This document shows, piece after piece, positions 21,636 to 31,365 of a stretch of DNA of 64,000 nt. The stretch lies in NCBI GenBank assembly GCA_949316235.1, contig OX438758.1, positions 4,311,731 through 4,375,730 on the forward strand. Direction: 5' to 3'. This stretch comes from Oegoconia quadripuncta. Taxonomy: Eukaryota > Arthropoda > Insecta > Lepidoptera > Autostichidae. The notes under the pieces are model-generated. The model was not told the origin of the DNA. It saw only the letters and a program-made list of their open reading frames with translations, and did no database searches. Position numbers and translations under genes: made by a program. Every line of letters begins with the position of its first letter. The stretch's first letter is position 1.

Positions 21636-23295
21636 ATGGAGCACCGTGTGTCGATTTCGCAGCTCGAGGAACTCCTCGACCACTTGGCTGCACATCCAGC
21701 TCTAGCCAAGGGCGTTGGTCTTGGTGCAAGGTCGAAAGAAACCATAGACCGCGAATGGAATGACCTTGCCCAAAAATTAAATGCGCATGGCTCCGGTGCA
21801 TCTAAAACTGGTCAGCGGTGGAAACGAGTGAGTTTTTTATCTATTTCATTTATAATAATATTCTTTATTTTACATAATATTATTATGTGTGTGACTGTGT
21901 AACCAACAAAAAGCAAAATACTAATAGATTTTGTCTTTGCATCCAGTATTGGGCTGATATAAAACATAAAACCAAGTCAAGGGCCGCGGCTAAGCGGCGG
22001 GACGCCTCTGGCACGGGTTGGGGCCTTCCACCCCAAGAAGATCTGTCGGAGACGGACCAGAAAATCTTGGTATAATCGGAGAAGCTGCCGTATTTGGGGA
22101 CCATCTGTTGATGGTCCCCACGGCACACGGTGTTCCGTGTGCCTGTTTTTGTCAGTAACTATGTGCAATAATAAAAATGTTATGAATGTATTTCGACTAA
22201 ACAAATACTACAATGCTTGTTGTTTGCTTGCAGGAACTTGACATGAACCTCGGGACATATCACCTGACAATATTATTATTATAAGTGGGCAAGGTAATTT
22301 CTATTGAAATCTATCCAACTACATTCTTTGTTTTTTATATAAAATGAAACATATTTTATTTTAGGAGCAGAAAAAGTTATTAGTGGATCTGAACCTCTAA
22401 TTATTTCCCCATCAAAAAATGGACAAACCGCCAAATGTAAGTTAGAACTATTTATTCCACACCATACCATTCATATTAATCAATAACATATTGTTGCAGC
22501 CATTATGAAAACAGCATTGGCAGATGATGCTCCATCTGATGCATCAAATGTGCATGTTTCGGTATTGGAATCAGGTGAGAATAATTGTTTAACATGTTTA
22601 ATTGAAACTGTAATAGTAATACTACAATACATGGTAGTCTAATCTTGCATTAATATTTCATTTTAGATGCAGCTAGTCCTGCTATGCGCTCCAGGCCCCA
22701 ACTCAAGCGTACACTTTTTCCGAATCCAAACTCTAAAAAGTCAGGTAAGTGTAACATCAATTCGCTCATATTTTAAGACATTAGAAATTAGTAGAAATTT
22801 CTATTAATGAAGCACAATTTTATGATTAACAGTTTGCTATCCAAAAACATTGTCTTTGCTTGTTAGTTTTGTTTGCAGAAATCAGGTTTCTGTCATTAAA
22901 AAATATTTTTTTTTTTAATCATTTACAAGGAATATTGTAGGTATAAGTAACCTTGAAAGATTTTATGTGTTCTAACTAGGAATCGAACCTAGGACCTTGC
23001 GCAATGCCACTATGCCATAAGGACCATTTGTATATTTAACATCAATTACTTCATAAAATGGCGCAAAAAGCTAGTTTAGATTTATTATTGTTACAGAGAT
23101 CGAACTAAAGTTACAAAAGTCGAGTCTGCTTGGGTTGTGGAACTGGAGACGAGGCGAGTCGCAGCAGAGGAAAAATTAGCCGATGCTGCGAAGATAATAG
23201 CAGAAGCTGCTCGCACTAATGCCGAAAGTGCTCGCATGTTCATAGAATGTGCCAAGATGCATTGTGAAATAATGCTTCACCTGACACAAACATAA
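21636..23295 (+). pseudogene. Harbinger-associated Myb/SANT-like protein, spliced
   Basis: Exon 1 (from 21636) encodes VSISQLEELLDHLAAHP and GASKTGQRWKR, a Myb/SANT-like DNA-binding domain, and ends at GTGAGT. Exon 2 begins YWADIKHKTKSRAAAKRRD after ATCCAG (about 21948). Later exons have matching phases: about 22365-22438, 22500-22573, 22668-22743 and 23098-23295. The last encodes an alanine/glutamate coiled coil (ETRRVAAEEKLADAAKII). Single-base frameshifts occur near 22068 and in the final exon. In Harbinger elements this protein helps bring the transposase to the ends; the transposase itself lies convergently on the other strand. Confidence 0.7.
22960..23030 (-). mobile_element. tRNA-derived SINE remnant in an intron
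   Basis: On the minus strand, TGGCATAGTGGCATTGCG (box A) and GGTTCGATTCCTAG (box B) are about 20 nt apart. The intervening sequence does not make a full cloverleaf, so this is a degenerate pol III promoter rather than a tRNA gene. Confidence 0.5.
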
Positions 23296-23557
23296 AAAAA
23301 AATGTTCCCTATAATCTCTCTTATCTATCCCACTTAAAATAAATTTAATTTTAATTTAAGAAATAAATAACTATAGAATTACGCAGTCATTTATTATTTA
23401 CTTACAAAATTCCTTCTTTATTAAACGAGTATTTTCCCTATCTACTTATTATAACTTGATACTTACAGTTTTGTATTTAACATAATTTAGAAAATACAAA
23501 AATAAACATTTTAGTTGAATAACCCCCTCCCCTTTTTACAAATTACAAATACAAAAT

Positions 23558-23751
23558 ATCGCACTAATATTATAAATGTGAAAGTGTGTGTATGTATGTT
23601 TGTTACCTCTTCACGCCTAAATGGCTGGACGAATTTGGATGAAATTTGGTTGGTAGACAGATTGTAACTTGGATTAACATATAAACTAAATTTTGTGCTG
23701 AACCGATTTCGATGAAATTTTCCACGCGAACGAATCGCGGGCAACAGCTAG
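23558..23751 (+). repeat. Short repeat with Helitron-like 3' end
   Basis: It starts TAATATTATAAATGTGAAAG and ends with the hairpin CGCGAACGAATCGCG followed by GGCAACAGCTAGT. A hairpin a few bases before CTAG is the Helitron terminal signature, and this unit resembles non-autonomous Helitrons common in Lepidoptera. It abuts the 3' end of the Harbinger transposase. 23296-23557 is AT-rich without a gene. Confidence 0.6.
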
Positions 23752-24527
23752 TAATACAATATAAAGTACATCTCATCTATTCCTCCACAGTCGTGGCACA
23801 ATAATATTCCTCTGATGTCTGCCACCTTCAAGCTGTTGACTTCCCTCTGAACATCATTTGCTGTTAATTCAGGTACAGGAAGCCGGTGCCTGTTGGCAAT
23901 ATTATGCAACACAGCACATGCATTAACAATCTTGGCGACAACATTGTGGTTGTAATACAGTACTCTATGTGCCAGCAAACACCTCCAACGAGCCTTTAAC
24001 ACCCCTATGCACCTCTCAACAGTATTCCTTGCCCGACAATGAACATTTGTGTAGTGCTCTTCTGCACTTTCAGGTACGGCATTCACGATTGGTGTTAGAA
24101 GCCATGGCCTCAAGGGGTACCCAGAGTCATCTGTAAAGAGTTGAGAACAATAAAGAAATTGAAAGAAAACAATCTATGTATTATTGATTACATTAAAAAA
24201 GAAAAGAGCAGTGCCAGTCTAGTGGTTGTTAACTTCCTTAGGGCATAACTACTTCAAAAGTAAAACAATCTTGTTATATATGAACACACCAAGAAACCAA
24301 ACACTTTCACCATTTTGATGAAGCTGCTGCATATGATTATGTATTTCCGAATGTTTCCATACATACGCATCATGGGTACCACCAAATGTTGCATTGATAT
24401 TTAAAATAGTAGATCGCTGTCACAGATTCAAAAAAGTAAGAATAGCATTGAATATTCAGTTATTGCTTGAAAATGAAAAATAGTTGTACATTGAACTAAA
24501 CACTTACAATTTGAACATTCCTGGAAT
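23748..24527 (-). pseudogene. Harbinger transposase, 3' half, split by the Polinton
   Basis: Three exons run leftwards: 24508-24527 (SRNVQI, ending at donor GTAAGT), about 24290-24413 (NATFGGTHDAYVWKHSEIHN, second catalytic aspartate) and 23748-24130 (DSGYPLRPWLLTPI, third acidic residue, then RARNTVERCIGVLKARWRCL and VLHNI). This is the DDE_Tnp_4 core of a PIF/Harbinger transposase. The first catalytic aspartate lies 15 kb away at 39496-39602, because the Polinton inserted into the exon coding FFNRKHYHSR. The apparent C-terminus ends within the neighbouring Helitron-like repeat. Confidence 0.85.
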
Positions 24528-24533
24528 GATAGT
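24528..24533. repeat. Polinton target-site duplication, left copy
   Basis: GATAGT, identical to 39490-39495. With one copy removed together with 24534-39489, the flanking Harbinger exon reads through in frame (Arg-Lys-His-Tyr-His-Ser-Arg), which proves the insertion. Six-base duplications are the Polinton hallmark. Confidence 0.97.
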
Positions 24534-24620
24534 AGTAGTAGGGATTCAACGGTTCTGGACCACGCCAGTTTTCTGGTCCATCACTCCACCCCCTGCTCGC
24601 AAAAAGGGCTTCACATATGC

Positions 24621-24770
24621 TCGCGGTATGTGTGTAATAAAGTTTATTCACGGTTAAATTCGCGCTTAGATTCGCGCTTAGATTCGCGGTATGTGTGTAA
24701 TAAAGTTTATTCACGGTTAAATTCGCGCTTAGATTCGCGGTATGTGTAATAAACTTTATTCACGTGTGAC
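24621..24770. repeat. Terminal iterons in the left repeat
   Basis: Three units start TCGCGGTATGTGT at 24621, 24684 and 24735, each with TTTATTCACGGTTAAATTCG or a variant. The first carries an extra 12-bp TCGCGCTTAGAT. The right end has a single version (39433-39475). Tandem units near the terminus could bind the replication initiator or terminal protein; this is inference. Confidence 0.8.
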
Positions 24771-24948
24771 ATGTCGTGGTCCTCTCACAGAATTGATCGA
24801 GGGACAGATTGAGAGCGGCACGGTTGCATTGTTATGGAATCATGGTAATAAAATTAATTCACTGTTTGATTGGGAACGCTCGCGAACGCTCTTTGAATCA
24901 TGGGTGGTCCGGCGAGTAGAGTCCGAACAAAAGCGTACTTATTCTTAG
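24769..24948 (+). CDS. Small conserved ORF in the Polinton repeat, hypothetical
   Basis: About 60 codons beginning VTCRGPLTELIEGQIESG and ending VESEQKRTYS. Two further copies are in the right repeat (minus strand, ending 38807 and 39120), because that arm carries a 313-bp duplication. The body is conserved in all three while the upstream start differs. No family is recognised. It may be noncoding repeat sequence that happens to be open. Confidence 0.3.
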   Translation, partial: TCRGPLTELIEGQIESGTVALLWNHGNKINSLFDWERSRTLFESWVVRRVESEQKRTYS

Positions 24949-25224
24949 AAAGTTTCTATAGCAGCGGCATTTCTTTGTGAAATATTTTTTTATCGTAAGT
25001 ATTAATTTTACGTTGCTGGGTAGAGTCCAAACAAAAGCGTGGTAATTGTGTATTATTGTTGTATGTACATTTTACGATTATTGCTGTTTCAAAATGGAGT
25101 ATCCCGTCCTTACCTTAAATTTTTTTCATGGTTATTGCCACAAAGTTTCTATAGAAACGGTATTTCTTTGTTGTGAAATGAGTTTTTGCTACGTTGACTT
25201 GTCAAAACAGGATCTCGTGTGACA

Positions 25225-25293
25225 TATATAAGAGCGCTAAGGCCTACGTCTCTCTACACAGTTCGAGAGATACCAGTTGACAAAGCATCTACT
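25225..25293 (+). promoter_or_regulatory. TATA promoter and leader of the left terminal gene
   Basis: TATATAAG at 25225-25232. An initiator-like CACAGTTCG about 32 nt downstream (25257-25265), then a short leader and ATG at 25294. The same arrangement is mirrored at 38523-38530 in the right repeat. Confidence 0.7.
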
Positions 25294-26111
25294 ATGGTGA
25301 GTTTAATTATTTAATTTTACCTATTTTTCTCAATTGTGTTGTGTTGTGTGTGTTTCAATATGTATACGTAGTGTTTCCAAACTGTTATAAAACAATTCCT
25401 AACATCTGAACCTAAATTATCCGAGTCGTTAATGATTTCTCAGTGAATTCTCGATGTCGCTAAGTTTGTCCCTATTCTAATTTAACTATACTCTCTTGTT
25501 TCAGTGTGTGTTATATTGTTCTAATGTATAATCGTTAATTAATCAATTATAGTGCGCCTCGATGAATAGGGCTCTGTGAGCATCGTGGTTTTTTGGAAAA
25601 ACTAAGTCATACGCTAACCCAATATTTAAACTTGTTTCAGACATCAATTCCCGAGTGTGATTACACATTTAAGAACTATTATTTTCCTGCCTCTCCTGAT
25701 TTAAGTGATGATGAAACTCGCGGTTCTCCCACATTAAAGGCCAAGCAAAATACCGCAAAGAGAAGCATTGATGCTTTTTTTGAGAAGCCGAAGAAAAAGA
25801 AGGTCAGAACGCACTCTTCAAATGTGGCCCAGGCTAACGGAGAGGGAACATCATACATTTCATCAAATAACGACGATGGATCCACTGCGAGCCATCTCAT
25901 TAAAATAGAAGTGTATGAGATGAAAAAATTGAAAGATGTTCTACCCATTGATTACTGGAAATACGCAGATGTACGTGTTAAATATTACATCACATCAGAA
26001 GAGGACAAAAATTATCAAAATACCAGAGATTTAATTTATAATATAACAAAACAGGTGGCAAATAGGAAGGGCTGCACAAAATATTTCATAGAAACCGATA
26101 AGAAACAATAA
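25294..26111 (+). CDS. Terminal-repeat gene, copy 1: 157-residue basic protein, two exons
   Basis: Exon 1 coding part is just the ATG (25294-25296), followed at once by donor GTGAGT. Acceptor TTTCAG ends at 25640 and exon 2 is 25641-26111; the phases agree and give 157 residues. The protein starts TSIPECDYTFKNYYF and has an acidic DLSDDETR segment. It then has KRSIDAFFEKPKKKKVR (residues 41-57), which combines a PCNA-box-like IxxFF with an SV40-type nuclear localisation signal. Its C-terminal half (VYEMKKLKDVLPIDYW...) is of unknown fold. I recognise no family. It is probably a nuclear protein expressed from its own TATA promoter, possibly early. Confidence 0.7.
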
Positions 26112-26143
26112 CACCTTACCTATTGTTACCACTCTTACTACCT

Positions 26144-26370
26144 TATTTCACCTGGAGTATACAGTCCGACCGATAGTAGACTATCTAATTCTAAATCTAA
26201 TGAAGAAGTAATTAGTTTATATTTAGTTGATAATATATAATTACAAAATAAAATAATTTTTTTTTTCACTTATAATTATAGTATTTTATTTTTCTATAGC
26301 TTTATATTAAAAATGGGAGGGGGAAATAAATGAAAGAGTTTGTTATCATCATCATTGTAATATATTATTT
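26144..26370. other. AT-rich spacer inside the left repeat
   Basis: Contains TTTATTTTT/AATAAA-like signals usable by transcripts converging from both sides. No gene is seen. Confidence 0.4.
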
Positions 26371-26811
26371 CTAAAATAAGGTTGTAAACATTCTATTTAT
26401 CAAAATGTCATTATACAGAGGTATATCACAAAAACATCTAATAAAGTCTAACATACTCATACCCATATATTTAAAGTATAGATATACTAAACAGTATTCA
26501 CCACAAACAGAAGTTAAATGACTTTGAAGCTTTTCATTGTTGTATAACCATTTTCGAGTATTCCTGTTTAGAAACATTCTATGGTAACCGGTAGGCTTTC
26601 TCCCAAATGAATCAAAATATTCACCAACACCATTTTCATCAATATTAATAGCCACCCAATGTGATCCAGGTTTTGTATCGGGATCTAAGTTAGAAATAAA
26701 GTAAGTCGGCACTTCTATGTACATCGGAATTCTGTTAGCAGCGAACACATTAAATTCTAGATGTGGATTAATATCTTTCATACATAGCCCTATTTCTCGG
26801 GTATTCATCAT
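26371..26811 (-). CDS. Adenain-like cysteine protease
   Basis: 146 residues. The catalytic order His-Asp/Glu-Cys is visible: GSHWVAINIDENG, then EYFDSFGRKP, then SVCGEYCLVYLY. This matches the C5 (adenovirus-type) protease found in Polintons, which cleaves virion precursor proteins during maturation. The length is short but typical for Polinton versions. The reading frame is intact. It is the last gene of the minus-strand cluster, about 100 nt beyond the major capsid gene. Confidence 0.85.
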   Translation of the reverse strand: MMNTREIGLCMKDINPHLEFNVFAANRIPMYIEVPTYFISNLDPDTKPGSHWVAINIDENGVGEYFDSFGRKPTGYHRMFLNRNTRKWLYNNEKLQSHLTSVCGEYCLVYLYFKYMGMSMLDFIRCFCDIPLYNDILINRMFTTLF

Positions 26812-26915
26812 GAAACAAATCGAACATACTTACATTGAGGTATACTAAAAAGAAAGTGATGATAAATGTTACATGAATTTCAATTTATAATAAAAAGTTT
26901 AATGTTACCCTTTAA

Positions 26916-28229
26916 TTAACTATTATAATCTACACTTACATCTCTATTCTTATTAATTTCAATAACATTGTCAAACTCAGCGTACACAATGCAGTTAAGA
27001 GTTTTGGTGAGTGCTGATTCAAATTGGACTTCTATTCTAACACACCCATGTCTTATTAAATTCCAATGTGAATTCGAGTTTGCAGATAGATCGGGAGTTA
27101 AATCAAATGCCATTAAGCAATATCCATTTGCATAGTCCTCTATCGATATGGAATTTCCTTCATTTAAAAAGTGGATACCAGTCCCAGTAAATAATGTGTG
27201 GTAACTACTCGTAAACACACCACTTTCGTATGATGGCATCAGAGTTTTAGAAGGTATTTGCTGACCATCTACATACAAGCTAAATACATTTATATCATGA
27301 TTATGGAAATTAAATGGATTGGTATTAAAAGTACCGTTAAAAGCTATATTGTCAATAAACCCGATAATACATCTTTTTGGTACCTGCCCAAGAAATACGT
27401 TATCAAGTCTTTTTCCACGTATTCCTGAGGGGATAGTCAAAACTTTTACTTCAGCACGAGTAATTGGATATTTAGCAGTAGTAGTGGATAAAACTTTTTG
27501 ATGGGCAATTAAAACTGATGGATTTATTCTTGCCTTACGTAATATAAGAGTGGCACCATCAATTTGAACTTTGCATTTAGAATCTTGGGATGATGACATT
27601 AGATTAAAGGAGTCCTTATTACGCACTAATTTAACGCGTATTTCTACACCATTTATAAGAAATTTTTCTTGATTAAAGAGATCACCGTGTAAATGTCCAA
27701 TCATTTCAACTACTTTTCCATCTTTTACTCGTTGATACCTTTTGATGAACCCTTCGTTAGTATCATCACATGAATCCATCTTAGATGCTGTGTCTTCGTA
27801 CCACATACCACAAGTCAGATGTGATTGTTTTGCCGCAGGTCCATAATTAAGTAGAGTTTCAACATAAGACCGATATGCATATGTGTTGTTAGGAGGTGAT
27901 ACAAGTTTTTGATTTAAGTATACATCTAGTTGGTTAAAAAGTGAATGCAACCAATTATTTACAGGTGCCACTTTAACACTAGTAGAAGCAGCGGTAGAAT
28001 CTATGTTGACTATTTTAGCTTTAACATGAAGCAGAGTGTGTGACAAATCAATGTAGTCATCACCAGTTCCTGGCATAACAAACTCAATCGGCCCTTCATC
28101 ACTTAGAGATGATATTGGTGTACAGTGAATCCATTGTCCACTTTCAATACTTGTCTGTGTTGATGGAAGTGCAAAAAGATCCAACTCTGATTTAACACAC
28201 TCACAAGAATGATTATGTAAGAACGACAT
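26916..28229 (-). CDS. Major capsid protein (double jelly-roll type)
   Basis: 437 residues without interruption. The start (MSFLHNHSCECVKSELDLFA), the GDDYIDLSHTLLHVKAKIV strand-rich segment and the C-terminal AEFDNVIEINKNRDV match the Polinton capsid family. Insect genome annotations often list it as an F54H12.2-like uncharacterised protein. Its role would be the hexagonal shell of a virion. The start codon lies 2 nt after the stop of the upstream small virion-type gene, suggesting coordinated expression. Confidence 0.85.
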   Translation of the reverse strand: MSFLHNHSCECVKSELDLFALPSTQTSIESGQWIHCTPISSLSDEGPIEFVMPGTGDDYIDLSHTLLHVKAKIVNIDSTAASTSVKVAPVNNWLHSLFNQLDVYLNQKLVSPPNNTYAYRSYVETLLNYGPAAKQSHLTCGMWYEDTASKMDSCDDTNEGFIKRYQRVKDGKVVEMIGHLHGDLFNQEKFLINGVEIRVKLVRNKDSFNLMSSSQDSKCKVQIDGATLILRKARINPSVLIAHQKVLSTTTAKYPITRAEVKVLTIPSGIRGKRLDNVFLGQVPKRCIIGFIDNIAFNGTFNTNPFNFHNHDINVFSLYVDGQQIPSKTLMPSYESGVFTSSYHTLFTGTGIHFLNEGNSISIEDYANGYCLMAFDLTPDLSANSNSHWNLIRHGCVRIEVQFESALTKTLNCIVYAEFDNVIEINKNRDVSVDYNS

Positions 28230-28231
28230 AG

Positions 28232-28678
28232 TTAATCCGAAAATATATCTTTTATGTAATTTTTCTTCTTCTGAACCCCTCTTCGCTTAGATGCTTTCAA
28301 TGAAATGATTGGTTTCTTTACACGTCTTTTGATTTTATACCCGGAACCAGACATAAGTGAATCGATTTTATCATCCGCTTTTCGTTTTAAATTAGCAGCT
28401 GCATTTTTGAGACGAGACTTAATAGATTCCTCCATTGGTTGTGTCCTAATCATATCTGATAATAACCCTACACCTGCGCTTAATGCCTCTTTTCCAACGG
28501 CTTTGGCACCACTCGCTAAGAGTGGAAATACAGATCTAAACAGTCCTCCTAAAAAACTTCCAATGCCATGACCACGCTGATAAGGTATACCTCGATATAT
28601 AATACCCACACCTGAACCAGCTTGGTGAGAATAATAATGATGGTAAGGACAAAGTATGTTATCACGTTTATGATTCAT
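28232..28678 (-). CDS. Small glycine-rich, basic virion-type protein
   Basis: 148 residues. A glycine/hydrophobic stretch (GIGSFLGGLFRSVFPLLASG, residues about 40-59) is followed by an amphipathic segment and a lysine/arginine-rich tail (KIKRRVKKPI, KASKRRGVQKKKNY). The pattern is like the pX/pVI-type core or membrane-active minor virion proteins of Polintons and adenoviruses. Its start overlaps the upstream stop as ATGA (28675-28678). Confidence 0.7.
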   Translation of the reverse strand: MNHKRDNILCPYHHYYSHQAGSGVGIIYRGIPYQRGHGIGSFLGGLFRSVFPLLASGAKAVGKEALSAGVGLLSDMIRTQPMEESIKSRLKNAAANLKRKADDKIDSLMSGSGYKIKRRVKKPIISLKASKRRGVQKKKNYIKDIFSD

Positions 28679-29532
28679 TTTATTCGCATAAAATGAAGTT
28701 TAATACATGAAGTTCCAAATTGGAATGGTACTCTATTACCAATGCTGGTTCTTATATCTATTTCTATGGTATCAAATTCTCTACGCATGACTGGAAGATA
28801 ATGAATAGGAGATAATATATGCATTTTGTATGCACCATAAATGTATTTTGATGGATCTAGTGGAATGATTCTAAATAACGAGCTCATCACATCCCCCACA
28901 ATTTGTGGATGGATAATATCAGAATAAATAAACAGTTGTGAAGGCAATCCCAATTGTAAATTCGTTGGGTATATTGCATGTGGCTTTGTTATTAAATTTG
29001 TATAAGGCTCAAAGCCAAGTTGAAGACTTAGCGTAGGGGATAAGACCAACGATGATACATTGTTAGTTAATTTCGTAACAGTAATAAGTTTCGAGTTGTC
29101 ATCAATTTCAAATTTCACTTGGTTACGTAAGAGGTTATTTTCATTGAATACTTTTAGAAAATTATTGATGTGGTCATAAGTAAAAGATGGGATTTGAGAT
29201 TTGTATTCCACTGGTATTAACGATGGATCATCATAATAGTAGTTTTCATTCAGATCAATACGACTGTGAGACTTATCTTCTACAGATACTGCATCATTAC
29301 TCTTGTAATCTCCTTCTACTATGGCTTTTTGCTTGATGAAGAGAATATTCTCATTTTCTTGAACATTAAATATCGAGCAGGGATAATGAAATTCAGCTAA
29401 CCCGACAACCCATTCACCCTCCAATTGAACAGTTTTAGGTAGCTTTGTTATGAAGTTAGCTGTTGTGTTTTGAGGGAAATATATAGTTGAACTGTTGCTT
29501 GGTAAAGTAAGATAAAAGCTATCTTCTATCAT
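28675..29532 (-). CDS. Penton-like minor capsid protein
   Basis: About 285 residues from the methionine at 29532 (MIEDSFYLTLPSNSS). An in-frame start 10 codons earlier (29562) is possible, but 29532 makes an ATGA overlap with the integrase stop and is preferred. Motifs include YFPQNTTANFITKLPK and EGEWVVGLAEFHYP, a pattern I associate with the single jelly-roll vertex protein of Polintons. The frame is intact. The assignment rests on family resemblance and gene position next to the capsid gene. Confidence 0.65.
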   Translation of the reverse strand: MIEDSFYLTLPSNSSTIYFPQNTTANFITKLPKTVQLEGEWVVGLAEFHYPCSIFNVQENENILFIKQKAIVEGDYKSNDAVSVEDKSHSRIDLNENYYYDDPSLIPVEYKSQIPSFTYDHINNFLKVFNENNLLRNQVKFEIDDNSKLITVTKLTNNVSSLVLSPTLSLQLGFEPYTNLITKPHAIYPTNLQLGLPSQLFIYSDIIHPQIVGDVMSSLFRIIPLDPSKYIYGAYKMHILSPIHYLPVMRREFDTIEIDIRTSIGNRVPFQFGTSCIKLHFMRIK

Positions 29533-30618
29533 ATTAACTCCAAGTTTGATGCTGATATCCAACTATTGAATTTATTAGGATATCCTTTCCATTTGACAAA
29601 CACTTCCTTTCTGTTACCAAAACGACGAGTGCATATTATTTTATCGATTTTATATTTAATGGTGGGGTCATAGATTACTTTTTGTAGTTCCCTACCATAA
29701 AACGTACCCACTATTGGTTCGTTTTTAAGATCTTTTAAATTGTAAACAACCCAAGGAAATCTTTTAACAATAGATGATATTATAAATATTTCATCCGACC
29801 CATTTGTTTCATACCCTTTTTGAAAAATGTGTTTATATTTCGTTATTCTAACATGATCACCTACTTTAAATGATGAACGATCACTTATATGCTCATTATT
29901 GTCCTTATCATATAAATTAGACCATACTGCCATTATATTATTCGAATTCACATCACTAGGACACATTTTAATACTGGAATGTACACTGTGATTGTAAGAA
30001 TGTAATAATTCTTGTAAAATATCAATATATCTATATGTATTATTATGAGTGAAATATCGCCACATTTTCATTTTAAGTGTTCTCTGAAATCTTTCTACAA
30101 TACTAGCTTTGATATCAGGATTGTTCGTTGTATAGTAATTAATATTTTTCCTTTTGAGGAATTGATTTACATCTTTTGAAACAAATTCGGTACCTTTATA
30201 TCGGATTGTATATGTCTAGGAGTAGCCCCTGCTTCAGTAAATATGCTTTCGAAACATGTCTTAACAGTTTCAGAATTTTTTTTCTTCATAGGCCTTGCAA
30301 AAGCGTACTTACTAAATACATCAATGACACAGAGAATATAATTAAAGCCATCATTATATTTATTGTATGTTCGCATATCACTTAAATCCGCTTGCCATAG
30401 CTCATTTAAATTAGATAAAATATATTTGTTCCTAGGAAATTAACAGGTTTGTGCAAAGTATAAGTTTCTTGAGATTGTAACCACTTCTTTACATTCTGTC
30501 TGTTCATTTTCCCTTGCATAGCTTTTACTAATTTGTTAACACTGCTATATCCAGCCGGGTGAGAGACATCATAATATATGTTATTTATATCATCTAGTTG
30601 GGGTTCCATCTCTCCCAA
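29529..30618 (-). pseudogene. Retroviral-type integrase with chromodomain, two frameshifts
   Basis: Three frames cover the gene. 30618-30406 holds the N-terminal region (VNKLVKAMQGKMNRQNVKKW). The next frame (to about 30200) has the first catalytic Asp (ELWQADLSDMR) and FSKYAFARPMKKKN, with the second Asp at IQSD. The last (about 30200-29529) has the catalytic Glu (ASIVERFQRTLK) and a C-terminal chromodomain (EVFVKWKGYPNKFNSWI). Single-base shifts lie near 30440 and near 30200. The integrase would insert the element and make the 6-bp duplication. As read here it cannot be made as one protein, so either this copy needs help in trans or the assembly has errors. Confidence 0.85.
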
Positions 30619-31364
30619 TCTAATTTTCTTTTATGTAGCAAGTCACCACGTCTTCGCTTTGGTGTTTTATGTTTGTCTACTAAATCGTCTTTGTTAAAAT
30701 CAGCCGAATCAAGGTTGTTTATGTATTCAAGCGTTTCTGGGTTACTTATACAAGTTAATGGTATTTTTATGTCCCTTAGAGCTGAAGCGAACTTTTCCCA
30801 ACCTGATGGTTTTGGGCGTCGTAACGGTCGTAGGACATCATTAATTAAATCTACAATATTACTGCGAGGAACAATTTCATTATTGATTATGACTTTACCT
30901 TCACCATCCCAAGTAATGGCATTTCCTTCTGACAATATACCTTCTAATAATAGTTCACCCTTTTTTTTATATGTTTTTGGTATAAATTTAAACAAATAAC
31001 TTGGGGTATAACGTGATACTATATGATTTTCCTTTACTACGTCTTCTTCTGTTGTTGATAATTTTGGAACTACTGCATTATCATTATTTTCTTCCTTTTT
31101 AATACTATTAAAAACTGCATTGATAGGGGCATCTGTAACTATTGGTAATGTAATGGGATGACGTTCTGTACCAGCAAAATGTAAATATCTTTGTAAGATT
31201 TGTAAATATTGCATCCATTTCTCACGGTCTTCAATTTTACTATTTAAGATTTTATTCATCTCTTCATCGAGACGGGACAATGGTTTTTCAGGAACGTTAT
31301 CACTGTGTCTAATCCTATCAATGACATGAGGTTCCACAAGTATCATTTTCTTTGTGTTCTCCAT
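30594..31364 (-). CDS. Polinton hypothetical protein
   Basis: 256 residues, uninterrupted. Visible are HVIDRIRHSDNVPEKPLSRL near the start, a central region ending VPRSNIVDLINDVLRPLRRP, and a basic C-terminus (KTPKRRRGDLLHKRKLDWE). It overlaps the integrase start by about 25 nt and begins 1-2 nt after the preceding gene. Proteins of this kind occur between the capsid and ATPase genes in other Polintons, but I know of no assigned function. Confidence 0.55.
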   Translation of the reverse strand: MENTKKMILVEPHVIDRIRHSDNVPEKPLSRLDEEMNKILNSKIEDREKWMQYLQILQRYLHFAGTERHPITLPIVTDAPINAVFNSIKKEENNDNAVVPKLSTTEEDVVKENHIVSRYTPSYLFKFIPKTYKKKGELLLEGILSEGNAITWDGEGKVIINNEIVPRSNIVDLINDVLRPLRRPKPSGWEKFASALRDIKIPLTCISNPETLEYINNLDSADFNKDDLVDKHKTPKRRRGDLLHKRKLDWERWNPN

Positions 31365-31365
31365 T

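Larger units (their letters stand above)
24534..26143. repeat. Polinton left terminal inverted repeat
   Basis: 1,610 bp matching the right repeat in inverse orientation up to CTCTTACTACCT at 26143. The outermost 16 bases match perfectly; after that the two ends differ by rearrangement until about 24770. From there they are almost identical; one difference I saw changes an Asn to Thr codon in the enclosed gene. It contains iterons, a small ORF, a promoter and a spliced gene. Confidence 0.9.

Noticed and set aside
24496..24714. 72-codon open frame across the left Polinton junction
   Set aside because: It fuses Harbinger exon, target duplication and iterons; such a product would be accidental.
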